DNA of 11,294 bases, from the NCBI GenBank assembly GCA_023137075.1, contig JAGLQA010000745.1:1-11294 (forward strand), in the 5' to 3' direction. Positions 1 to 7,459 of this stretch are shown here, piece by piece. The DNA is from Candidatus Aminicenantota bacterium. GTDB lineage: Bacteria; Acidobacteriota; Aminicenantia; UBA2199. Below the pieces are notes generated by a model. It was not told the DNA's origin and did no database searches. It saw nothing but the letters and a program-made list of their open reading frames with translations. A program made the translations under genes and the position numbers. Within the stretch, counting starts at the first letter, position 1; each line of letters starts with the position of its first letter.

Positions 1-57
1 ATTCCATATTCCTCTTTCCGGAACTGAATAAAAACGGAGTAACTTAAAAAAATTTTG

Positions 58-76
58 TGGTAAAATATGATATAAT
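58..76 (+). promoter_or_regulatory. Extended -10 promoter set against the metallophosphoesterase start
   Basis: TGATATAAT at 68-76 is a perfect extended -10 (TG, one base, consensus TATAAT). The hexamer ends 5 bases before the ATG at 82, so a transcript starting about 7 bases after it would begin at or beside the start codon. No Shine-Dalgarno sequence lies between the hexamer and the ATG. A second, weaker extended -10 (TGGTAAAAT) sits at 58-66 and would give a leader of about 10 bases. No good -35 is visible, which fits an extended -10 promoter. The assignment is from sequence alone. Confidence 0.6.
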
Positions 77-81
77 TAATA

Positions 82-954
82 ATGACCGACTCACTGAATT
101 GTTTTTTTGTTTCCGATCTGCACGGGAAGCTCGATAGATACGAAAAACTATTCAAACAAATGATGGCTGAGTCGCCGAACGCGCTCTTCATCGCCGGTGA
201 TATTTTACCCTCGCCCTTTGCCGCATTAACCGCTTTAGATATCGCCCACGAAGATTTCATTAACGGTTTCCTGGTGAAGGAATTTGGAAAAATAAAAGAA
301 GACCTTGGCGATAAGTATCCCGATGTTTTTGTTATTCTCGGCAATGATGACGGCCGTATGGAGGAGGCCGCGTTACTCGACGCCGCTGCCTGTGGCGTAT
401 GGCAATACTGCCATAATCGCCGTATCCGTTGGAACGAATTTTCCGTTTACGGTTACTCCTATATACCGCCCACACCTTTTCGGTTAAAGGACTGGGAGCG
501 GTATGATGTTTCCCGTTACGTGGACCCTGGTTGTATATCACCTGAGGAGGGCATGCGGTCCATCCCGGTTTCGGAATACCAGTTAAAATTCGGCACCATT
601 GCTGAAGATTTAGACAAACTGGTTGGTGAAGATAATCTTGAAAAATCAATTTTTCTCTTTCACTCACCGCCCTATAAATGTAAATTGGACCGGGCTGCCC
701 TGGACGGCAAAATGATCGATTATGCCCCCCTCGATGTGCATATCGGCAGCATTGCGATTCAGCGTTTTATTGAAGAAAAGCAGCCCCTTCTCACCCTGCA
801 CGGTCATGTCCATGAATCCACCCGTCTCACCGGCTCCTGGCAGGACCGGTTTAAACGGACAATTTCCTTCAACGCCGCTCATGACGGCCCGGAATTATCG
901 TTAGTGCGTTTTGATCCTTTACGCCCGGAATACGCCACACGGGAATTAATTTAA
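82..954 (+). CDS. Calcineurin-like metallophosphoesterase
   Basis: Predicted cytoplasmic phosphoesterase of the two-metal calcineurin-like superfamily. The metal-binding motifs appear in order: SDLHG at residues 11-15 (Asp12, His14), GD at 39-40, GNDD at 87-90, a histidine in FHSPPY at 193-198 and HGHVH at 240-244. The third motif has Asp where many members have His (GNH), a variation also known in the superfamily. No signal peptide or membrane segment is seen, and 290 residues is a normal length for a single-domain member. The substrate cannot be deduced; nucleotide, phosphodiester and phosphoprotein substrates are all known in this superfamily. ATG 82 is the first start in the frame and leaves the N-terminal beta strand before SDLHG intact. 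The gene is alone on its strand and meets the opposite-strand gene tail to tail with only 4 bases between stop codons and no terminator hairpin. Confidence 0.9.
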   Translation: MTDSLNCFFVSDLHGKLDRYEKLFKQMMAESPNALFIAGDILPSPFAALTALDIAHEDFINGFLVKEFGKIKEDLGDKYPDVFVILGNDDGRMEEAALLDAAACGVWQYCHNRRIRWNEFSVYGYSYIPPTPFRLKDWERYDVSRYVDPGCISPEEGMRSIPVSEYQLKFGTIAEDLDKLVGEDNLEKSIFLFHSPPYKCKLDRAALDGKMIDYAPLDVHIGSIAIQRFIEEKQPLLTLHGHVHESTRLTGSWQDRFKRTISFNAAHDGPELSLVRFDPLRPEYATRELI

Positions 955-958
955 GTGG

Positions 959-3900
959 TTATGGGTTATTCTTCATGGGTAAGGAACGGGCCGCATCGGT
1001 GATTGCCCCGATCTTAACGGCCCAACTGGTCTTTTTCTTTATGTCTTCATCGGTCACTAAGTGAATGTCTAAAAGCCCATCGGATTTATAACCGGTACGT
1101 TGGTAATTTAACTCGGCCAGGGTCAGGCTCCATCCTTCCAACCACAGCAGCAATCCTTTTTTCTGATTGGCAGTGCCGGTAAAATGAACCAATATGTCAA
1201 TATCACTGCCGGGCCCGGCAGTGGCATTCTTGGTGCTGCCGAAAACATAAAAACCTTTCACCCCGAAACGCTCCGGCTCAAGGCGCGCGGCAATACGTTC
1301 CACCATACGAAGCCGCCAGCGCCAATAACTATCGGATCCGGCGGGTACGGATTCGGTTTTAGCCTCGGGCACAAAGGTTTTGGCCGAGGGATCCTCAAAA
1401 ATCGCTATCGCTTCATCCAGGTCCGCGTTCATCAGCACCCGCAGGATCAGGCCGTCGGTACTCGCAGGCACGTCGATGACGCGAAGAGTATGGGCAAAAG
1501 AGGCGTACTCGGGCAGTAAATCACCTAAAATATTGTCACTGCGGGTAAAAAAGGTTTCATTGAATATAATATCTTCGTCATCGGGGTAAAGGGGCAGGTA
1601 ACGAATGGAGGCTTCCACTAAGTCCTGGAAGAAATGGGTGCCGAAGGAGAGTTCCGGGATATATTGGCCCTTCCGACGCGCAATTTCGATCAGGACGGCC
1701 GTATTGTTAATGTCGGAATAGGTCACATCCACTCCCAACTTGATATCTCCCCGGCTGCCCCAGCGTCCGGGCCCCATCAGGATAAATTGCCGTTTTGGCA
1801 GGATTTTATTGAGCTTGCCGACTGCCCGGCCAATGGCCCTCAACTCCGAGAGATCGGATAAGCGGTTATAGGCATCCGGCTCCACGTATACAACATGGGT
1901 AATGTTCGGCACATAACCGTTGGAGATATTCCGGTTGGCGGAAAAAGCGATGCGGTCATCACTAATGTCCTGGGGGATGGGCGCCGGTTGAGTATCCTGG
2001 GAATAACTCTGGGGGCGGCACTGCAGTAAATAGAGGTGTTGGCCGTCATGGGCAAATTCGATATCCACCGGGGAACCGATTTGCTCTTCAAGCTTTTTCA
2101 GGAGTTGGCCCACCTGTTTTATGAAATCCGTTCCCTTGAGAAAACCTTCAAAGGTAACCAGCAAGTCCTGTTTCTCAAAATCGATGTTAAAAAGCGACGT
2201 CGGCCGCCGGACATGACCTCCTTCCAATATGGAAACCATTTTTTGAATCCCGGGGATATCCCCACCGAAGGATTTTACCAACTTATTGACCTCGATAGTC
2301 TCAAAAGTCCGGGTTTCCAGGTTGATAACATCGATATGCCGGGGGGAATAACGGATAATTTCGTCCGGTGTGACATTGACCCGCAGTTCCGGTTTCCCCG
2401 GCGCGATCAAAATTGGATAATCCGATGCCGTTCGGTCCACGGCGCGGGTACCCAACCCGGGCACCATGCGGATCAACCCGTCCTTGCGGTCGATGCGGGC
2501 CGACCAACGAAACTCGTTACTGCTGAAGGCCACACCGGCAAAGGTGGGCAGATAATAGTTGCCCACCCGGTGCCCCACCACTTCCTGGATCAGGATTCCC
2601 ATTTCCTCGTAGTAATCCAGCAGTCCCCGTTCCCGGCGATACTCGATCGGGTCGGGGCCGAAGGTGGAGGCGTAAACTTCGGCAGTGGCATCCATTAAGG
2701 CGTCCAATTTCTCCTGTTTGCTGCCCTGGTTCGACAGAAACAGGCTTTTATATTTGCCTGAGAAAGAGGCGCCTAACCGGTCTTCAAGCAGGCTGGAGCT
2801 GCGTACGATGATGGGCGTATCTCCTAAGTCGTCGATGGCCATGGAGAGACCGCGGATAATTTCCGGTGAGAAGTAGGAGTTTTTGAATATCTGGACGATG
2901 TTTTTATATTCGAAATGGATTTCGTCCATCTCTTTGTACTTTTGTTCAAAAACACTTTCCAGGTTGTTGTAATGTAAAAAATCGGCCAGCCCGTCGGAGG
3001 TGATGTGCCAGGTCCTGGGTATTTTGATTTTAGTAAATAATTCACCGTTCTCTTTAGAACCTTTTAATATCCGCGTGGCCAGGAAAAGCCCGGAACTTTT
3101 ACCGCCCAATTTGCCGTGACTGTTAGAGGGAAAGATGAGCCGGTTTACAAGCTCGTAGTAATGCTTGACTTCGATATGGTTCTTGGCCACATTGATAAAT
3201 TCCAGCTGCTCGGATAAGAAATGGCGAATTAACGATACGCGCAGTCCTTTCTCGATGGAGAGTGATAATTCGATCCCCTCGACTTCAAGTCGCTGGAAAC
3301 GGGTAATGGCATTGATCAGGTCGGTCATGGAGGAATTGGGATTCTCCAATACCCGCACTAAGAACCGGGATTTATCCTCATCGATCCAGCGGCGCAGCAG
3401 GGATAGAATCTTATCCTTGCTTAGATTTTCGGCTGCCACCCGGAAAATTTTCTCACCGCCGTCGATCATTTTTTCTAAGGACTCCCTGCGGCTGGGCTGG
3501 TTCATATCTTCAAGGGACAGGGTTTCCCGGGGACTGCCGCCGCTGCCGGAACCGGCCTGCTCCAGTAACTGGCGCGCCTCTGCCACACCATGCCAACACA
3601 GAAAGTGCAGCATCTTCTGGGACAGGTACATGAAAAGCTGGGGATCGGACTTGTGCAGCAGGTCTGCCATGACGCGCCACTCGGGAACGGTTTTAGCGGT
3701 GAGTTTTTTTTCTGCTTCCTGCCACTGGTTAAAGGCTTCTTTAAATTGTTTATGCTGAATCATGTGGCTGATGCGCTCGGCAATGGCATTGATCAATTGG
3801 ATCTCTTCTTTTAAAAAGTTTTTTTTCGCGGCGCGGGGCGCTTCCCGGGTATAAGAAACCACTACCCGGCCGGCCACTTCACCCTGGATTTTGATCTCCG

Positions 3901-4162
3901 CGCTCTGCTGCCAGGGGGTTTCCGCGTAACCGTCGGTAGTGTGAATTTTTCCGTCATACTCGATTTTTGCCCGGGCAATCTCGGGATGCTGCCAGCCGGA
4001 TGGTATAATCTCGATGATGGATTTGAAAATATCTTTTAAGGGTAAATCCGTATTCCGGAGTAATTCGTCCAATTTATACAAACAGTTCAGTTCTTTGCGC
4101 CTCTCCTGGAGGTCTCTGAGCAGCGTGTCTTTATTATCCGTCGTTTTCTCTTTATCGATCAT
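959..4162 (-). CDS. PEP/pyruvate-binding ATP-grasp protein with N-terminal sensor-like region and C-terminal nucleotidyltransferase
   Basis: A 1067-residue multidomain protein. Residues about 10-140 start with a coiled-coil-like helix and resemble the GAF-like input domains attached to signalling proteins. Residues about 145-340 are mostly helical, with a Gly/Ser-rich break near 203-210. Residues about 350-720 match the nucleotide-binding domain of PEP synthase/PPDK: LGGKSSGL (352-359), IVRSSSLLEDRLGASFSG (452-469), IQEVVG (525-530) and the closing LLQCRP (712-717). Residues about 745-860 hold a module with PGRWGSRGD (798-806) and FGTHFF (840-845), shared with the upstream gene product. The C-terminus is a polymerase-beta-type nucleotidyltransferase: FGS (974-976), DID (987-989) and a likely third carboxylate, Asp1032 in LLDIHLV. 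The TGG-x-SHAA phosphohistidine motif and the PEP-binding barrel are absent, so it is not a normal PEP synthase. The start overlaps the upstream stop as ATGA, with GGGAG about 10 bases before the ATG, suggesting translational coupling. The reaction and target are unknown. Confidence 0.85.
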   Translation of the reverse strand: MIDKEKTTDNKDTLLRDLQERRKELNCLYKLDELLRNTDLPLKDIFKSIIEIIPSGWQHPEIARAKIEYDGKIHTTDGYAETPWQQSAEIKIQGEVAGRVVVSYTREAPRAAKKNFLKEEIQLINAIAERISHMIQHKQFKEAFNQWQEAEKKLTAKTVPEWRVMADLLHKSDPQLFMYLSQKMLHFLCWHGVAEARQLLEQAGSGSGGSPRETLSLEDMNQPSRRESLEKMIDGGEKIFRVAAENLSKDKILSLLRRWIDEDKSRFLVRVLENPNSSMTDLINAITRFQRLEVEGIELSLSIEKGLRVSLIRHFLSEQLEFINVAKNHIEVKHYYELVNRLIFPSNSHGKLGGKSSGLFLATRILKGSKENGELFTKIKIPRTWHITSDGLADFLHYNNLESVFEQKYKEMDEIHFEYKNIVQIFKNSYFSPEIIRGLSMAIDDLGDTPIIVRSSSLLEDRLGASFSGKYKSLFLSNQGSKQEKLDALMDATAEVYASTFGPDPIEYRRERGLLDYYEEMGILIQEVVGHRVGNYYLPTFAGVAFSSNEFRWSARIDRKDGLIRMVPGLGTRAVDRTASDYPILIAPGKPELRVNVTPDEIIRYSPRHIDVINLETRTFETIEVNKLVKSFGGDIPGIQKMVSILEGGHVRRPTSLFNIDFEKQDLLVTFEGFLKGTDFIKQVGQLLKKLEEQIGSPVDIEFAHDGQHLYLLQCRPQSYSQDTQPAPIPQDISDDRIAFSANRNISNGYVPNITHVVYVEPDAYNRLSDLSELRAIGRAVGKLNKILPKRQFILMGPGRWGSRGDIKLGVDVTYSDINNTAVLIEIARRKGQYIPELSFGTHFFQDLVEASIRYLPLYPDDEDIIFNETFFTRSDNILGDLLPEYASFAHTLRVIDVPASTDGLILRVLMNADLDEAIAIFEDPSAKTFVPEAKTESVPAGSDSYWRWRLRMVERIAARLEPERFGVKGFYVFGSTKNATAGPGSDIDILVHFTGTANQKKGLLLWLEGWSLTLAELNYQRTGYKSDGLLDIHLVTDEDIKKKTSWAVKIGAITDAARSLPMKNNP

Positions 4163-5919
4163 TTAAATATTACTCCCATTCGTTTTCGCCCGTCGACTTT
4201 GATCGCGAGAGGCGATTTTAAGCGGACATGTTTCACGAAATTGGCGGACTTCAGTACCTGCTGCGAGTTCAACCACTCCCAGTCGATGGGAAACCGGTCG
4301 CTTTTTTTTATAGAGAAGTAGAGAATTCCCAGGTTGGATATATTGTGAAAAAAGTGGGATCCCTGGCTCAAATCGATCTGAACACCGGGTAATTGGGATT
4401 CGATTATCACCCGGGCGCCCGATATGTGGCCCCAATTGACCGGGATGCCGAGCCAGGGGTCCGCTGAACCCCAACGTCCGAACCCGATTAACAGGTAGGG
4501 AATTTGCGCTTCCACCAATTGCCGGTTAAGGGGGGAAATTTCGGCGGCAATGGCCTGCGAAAATTTCAAGTTAAAGCTTTTCGGGTCCAGGTAAAGGATA
4601 TCCCGGATATTGTCCACGCAGCCGTTCCCCATGACATTGCCGGAAGCGGCAAACACGGTTTCCGGGGACAATTCGACTTCATTTATTTCCACCATCTCAT
4701 CGGAAAGGGCCATGGGACGCACCTGCAGGAAACCGAATCGGGCGGACTTCTTATCCCCCGGATCGATGCTTATGGCAAATTCGATTTCGACCTTGGCATC
4801 GAAGGTCCCCTCGCACAATTTTAATATGGCCTTTATCAATTTGTTTACCGGTAATAGTTCCACCTGCAGGATGGGACCGAAGTTGATCACCCGGGGGCCG
4901 GGCGTCCCGGTACCGATATTGATGCGATCCGCCGCCCCATCATAAGTGGAAGCAATATAACGCAGGGTGTTGTCATACTCCGCTTCTTTCAAAGACGCTT
5001 TCACTAAGTATTCGGTTTCCTTAACCGGGTCATAAGCGGGCGGACGGCCCATATTGACCGCCCAGAAATCCAATTGGGTCTGTTTCAACAACTCATTGAC
5101 GGAGCCATAGGGGGGGCTGACTTCCGGGGATTGGGGAGAATAGGGCCAGACAATACCGCCATCCACGATGGTTTTGCCTAAACCTAACGCTAAGTTCACC
5201 ACTCCCTCTTCGGGAGCGGCATCGGCGGTGGGATAAAAATTATAGGACCGGGCCACGCCGGAGATGTTGGGGTAGAACCGGTCATAGTGGAGCAGTCCTT
5301 CTATTTCCTGGATAATGACCGCCATCTTTTCGTCTTTCAAGTTGTTGCCCGTGGCCTTCATGTAACTTTTGGCGCTGTTGAAAAAAGTGGATGCGTAAAC
5401 AAATTTGATTGCTTCTACCAATTTCCGGAACCGGGTATCGGTATCGGGTTGATTGTTCGGAATCATCTTGGTTTCGTAGATCCCGGCAAAGGGCGAATTC
5501 AGACTATCTTCCAGCAAACCGGAGGAACGCACCGCCAGGGGAGTATGAACCTTCGCGATGATTGCCCGCAGGTCCCCGACCAACTGAACCGGTATTTCAG
5601 CCTTCAAAAAATGATGGGCGATCCGTTCGTCGCTTAACTCGGACAAAGCAACATCATAAAGGTCGTTTTGTTCCATAAAAATGTCAAAATAGCGGGTGGT
5701 AACAACGGTGAGGCGCGGTATGTTCACGTGGAAAGGCGCAAACTCCTGTTCCCTTTCGCTGAAATGGGAGATGATTTTCTCTTTGATAAAGGCCAATCCC
5801 ATGGCCTTGCCGCCTAACTCGCCATTTCCGATGTAGGTAAATTCATCTTTTTCGTTGTAAAAATTACGGTCGAAAGGCACGATGTGTTTATTGGTCGATA
5901 AATCGAAGGCTTTTTTCAT
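4159..5919 (-). CDS. PEP/pyruvate-binding ATP-grasp domain protein, short form
   Basis: A 586-residue protein related to the N-terminal, ATP-binding part of PEP synthase and PPDK. The signature pieces are ELGGKAMGLAFI (34-45), AVRSSGLLEDSLNSPFAG (129-146), IIQEIEG (202-208) and the closing FLQVRPM (397-403). After these comes a module of about 160 residues with GFGRWGSADPWLGIP (479-493) and SQGSHFFHN (518-526), which matches the same module in the downstream gene. It lacks the phosphohistidine swivel domain and the PEP-binding barrel, so it should bind and perhaps cleave ATP but cannot run the full PEP synthase cycle alone. It also lacks the sensor-like region and nucleotidyltransferase of its neighbour. 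The start is supported by AAGGTGGTGA just upstream. It lies 70 bases after gdhA on the same strand with no clear terminator, and its stop overlaps the next start (ATGA). Function unknown. Confidence 0.85.
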   Translation of the reverse strand: MKKAFDLSTNKHIVPFDRNFYNEKDEFTYIGNGELGGKAMGLAFIKEKIISHFSEREQEFAPFHVNIPRLTVVTTRYFDIFMEQNDLYDVALSELSDERIAHHFLKAEIPVQLVGDLRAIIAKVHTPLAVRSSGLLEDSLNSPFAGIYETKMIPNNQPDTDTRFRKLVEAIKFVYASTFFNSAKSYMKATGNNLKDEKMAVIIQEIEGLLHYDRFYPNISGVARSYNFYPTADAAPEEGVVNLALGLGKTIVDGGIVWPYSPQSPEVSPPYGSVNELLKQTQLDFWAVNMGRPPAYDPVKETEYLVKASLKEAEYDNTLRYIASTYDGAADRINIGTGTPGPRVINFGPILQVELLPVNKLIKAILKLCEGTFDAKVEIEFAISIDPGDKKSARFGFLQVRPMALSDEMVEINEVELSPETVFAASGNVMGNGCVDNIRDILYLDPKSFNLKFSQAIAAEISPLNRQLVEAQIPYLLIGFGRWGSADPWLGIPVNWGHISGARVIIESQLPGVQIDLSQGSHFFHNISNLGILYFSIKKSDRFPIDWEWLNSQQVLKSANFVKHVRLKSPLAIKVDGRKRMGVIFK

Positions 5920-5925
5920 GGCATA

Positions 5926-5935
5926 TCACCACCTT
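5926..5935 (-). promoter_or_regulatory. Ribosome binding site of the 586-residue PEP-binding protein
   Basis: Read on the minus strand, AAGGTGGTGA lies 6 bases before the ATG at 5919. It matches the anti-Shine-Dalgarno sequence at all but one base and fixes this start codon. Confidence 0.75.
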
Positions 5936-5989
5936 TTATAACCGATCTGTTTAGATTCCGGAATATACTACTTTTATCGAGGGAGTTTT

Positions 5990-7279
5990 CTATACCCAGC
6001 CGCGATTCTTACAGGCCTGGGCGACCCGGTCAACGGAAATCACATAAGCCGCGTCCCGCATGTATAACTTCTTCTTCCGCGCCAATTCACTAACCGCGAT
6101 AAAGGCGGCCGTCATCTTAGTGTCTAACTTGCCCAACACTTCATCCTTTTCCCAGTAATAGTTCATATTACACTGGACCTGCTCAAAGTAACTGCAGGTG
6201 ACGCCACCGGCATTGGCCAGGAAATCGGGAATAATAAAAATCCCTCGCTCCTGAAGTACTTTATCCGCTTCTAAGGTAGTAGGGCCATTGGCGCCTTCGG
6301 CAATGAGCTTTACCCGGTTGCTGATTTTATCTACCGTGTCCCGGTTGATCTCATTCTCTAAGGCCGCCGGAATCAGTATGTCCACATCCTGCTCGATCCA
6401 GGCTTCACCCGGCATTACTTCATATCCCAGATATTTTGCTTTTTCTTTATTGATTCCCCCGAAATGACCGGTTATATCCTGGAGCTCTTTTAGATTAACG
6501 CCCTCTTTTTTCTTAAACGCGTAGCCCTTCTGGTCTTCCTGGTCCCAACTGGATACGGTAATCACCTTGCCGCCCAACTGCTGATAGAGTTGAATGGCGT
6601 ACTGCGACACATTACCGAAACCCTGGACACTGGCAACCGTGTCTTCCGGCCGGATTTCCAATTCTTTCAGCGCTTCCCGAACCGTGAAAATAACACCATA
6701 ACCGGTGGCTTCGGTACGCCCTAAAGAACCTCCCATACCAACCGGTTTGCCGGTTATAAATCCCGGGTACCTGGCACCGTGAATCGCCTCGAATTCATCT
6801 AACATCCACAGCATATGCTGCGCGTTTGTCATCACGTCCGGGGCCGGCACATCGGAAAGGGGGCCGATATTCTTCGCGATCTGGCGTACCCAGCCGCGGC
6901 ACAGATTTTCCTGCTCCCTGAGGCTCAGGTTGTGGGGATCGCAAATCACGCCGCCTTTCGCTCCACCTAAAGGGATATCCACGACCGCTGTTTTCCAGGT
7001 CATCCACATGGACAATGCCCGCACCGTATTAATCGTTTCCTGCGGGTGAAAGCGGATACCTCCCTTTCCCGGCCCCCTGGCATCGCAGTGCAAAACTCTA
7101 AAACCTCTAAAAACCTTAACATTCCCATCATCCATACGCACAGGGATATTAAAGTGGTACTCTCTCTGTGGGTTGCGCAATAAGTCCCGTGTCGCTTGTT
7201 CCAGGTCAAGCATCTCAGCAACATTGTCAAATTGGGTCTGCGCTGTCTCAAAGGGATTGTAGCTTTTATTGTCCATCAT
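5990..7279 (-). CDS. gdhA: Glutamate dehydrogenase (hexameric, small-subunit type)
   Basis: Interconverts glutamate with 2-oxoglutarate and ammonium using NAD(P), in the cytoplasm. Its 429 residues are typical of the hexameric enzymes of about 420-450. The N-terminal domain has GPGKGGIRFHP (69-79, Lys72), Lys96 and PLGGAKGGV with Lys108, and the catalytic Asp148 in DVPAPDV. The dinucleotide domain begins with RTEATGYGV (188-196) and carries a Rossmann turn at 219-225 reading QGFGNVS, where GFGNVG is usual. The end of the second beta strand reads VSSWDQED (242-249), where relatives usually have a VSDS-like sequence, so cofactor preference is uncertain. The C-terminal DFLANAGGVTCSYFEQVQ (352-369) is characteristic. 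ATG 7279 follows a GGAGG; a second ATG lies directly after it at 7276. It is the first gene of a probable operon with the two PEP/pyruvate-binding genes. Confidence 0.95.
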   Translation of the reverse strand: MMDNKSYNPFETAQTQFDNVAEMLDLEQATRDLLRNPQREYHFNIPVRMDDGNVKVFRGFRVLHCDARGPGKGGIRFHPQETINTVRALSMWMTWKTAVVDIPLGGAKGGVICDPHNLSLREQENLCRGWVRQIAKNIGPLSDVPAPDVMTNAQHMLWMLDEFEAIHGARYPGFITGKPVGMGGSLGRTEATGYGVIFTVREALKELEIRPEDTVASVQGFGNVSQYAIQLYQQLGGKVITVSSWDQEDQKGYAFKKKEGVNLKELQDITGHFGGINKEKAKYLGYEVMPGEAWIEQDVDILIPAALENEINRDTVDKISNRVKLIAEGANGPTTLEADKVLQERGIFIIPDFLANAGGVTCSYFEQVQCNMNYYWEKDEVLGKLDTKMTAAFIAVSELARKKKLYMRDAAYVISVDRVAQACKNRGWV

Positions 7280-7283
7280 TTAA

Positions 7284-7288
7284 CCTCC
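7284..7288 (-). promoter_or_regulatory. Ribosome binding site of gdhA
   Basis: GGAGG on the minus strand lies 4 bases before the ATG at 7279 and 7 before the ATG at 7276, so spacing slightly favours the second ATG. The two proteins differ by a single methionine. Confidence 0.7.
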
Positions 7289-7332
7289 GAATTGGTTTCT
7301 TTTGAGTTACTGATTTTTTTATTCTTCATGCA

Positions 7333-7349
7333 CAAATATATAATATTTG
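7333..7349. repeat. Inverted repeat over the gdhA -10 region
   Basis: CAAATAT and ATATTTG form perfect 7-base arms around a 3-base centre, covering the proposed -10 of gdhA. The position suits a repressor operator, but A/T-rich DNA makes such repeats common, so this is only a candidate. Confidence 0.35.
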
Positions 7350-7363
7350 CACTTATATTTCAA
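7335..7363 (-). promoter_or_regulatory. Probable sigma-70-type promoter of gdhA
   Basis: On the minus strand TTGAAA (7363-7358) is separated by 17 bases from TATATT (7340-7335). Transcription would start near 7328, giving a leader of about 50 bases that carries the GGAGG. Inverted repeats overlap both hexamers. No GG-N10-GC element of the sigma-54 type was found on this strand. Confidence 0.5.
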
Positions 7364-7366
7364 GTG
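7350..7366. repeat. Inverted repeat over the gdhA -35 region
   Basis: CACTT and AAGTG arms with a 7-base centre directly abut the neighbouring inverted repeat and cover the proposed -35 of gdhA. Together they form a tandem candidate operator. The arms are short, so chance is possible. Confidence 0.3.
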
Positions 7367-7444
7367 AAAAATTATTTTTTATTAATAATTTGTAAATATC
7401 CCCCGGAACAAAATATTCGGATGATTGGACGCCCGTTGAAAACT

Positions 7445-7459
7445 GCAACATTTTGTTGC
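7445..7459. promoter_or_regulatory. Perfect palindrome GCAACA-TTT-TGTTGC, candidate operator
   Basis: Six-base perfect arms with G/C at the ends and a 3-base centre, standing out in A/T-rich DNA. Its right arm overlaps the proposed -35 of the downstream activator gene, so a bound protein would block that promoter. Dyads of this TGC...GCA style are typical of binding sites for Fis-type HTH proteins, so autoregulation by the adjacent activator is the simplest idea. It lies more than 80 bases upstream of the gdhA -35, a distance from which an activator could also act. Confidence 0.5.

Noticed and set aside
2036..2698. 220-residue plus-strand open frame, and similar frames at 3165-3758 and 1184-1519
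   Set aside because: They lie antisense within the well-supported 1067-residue gene, have no domain signatures and reflect its codon bias.
5955..5964. Palindrome ATTCCGGAAT between gdhA and the next gene as a terminator or operator
   Set aside because: It has no loop and no T-run on the coding strand. Its core TTCCGGAA also occurs at 17-24, but two 8-base copies are weak evidence of a regulon.
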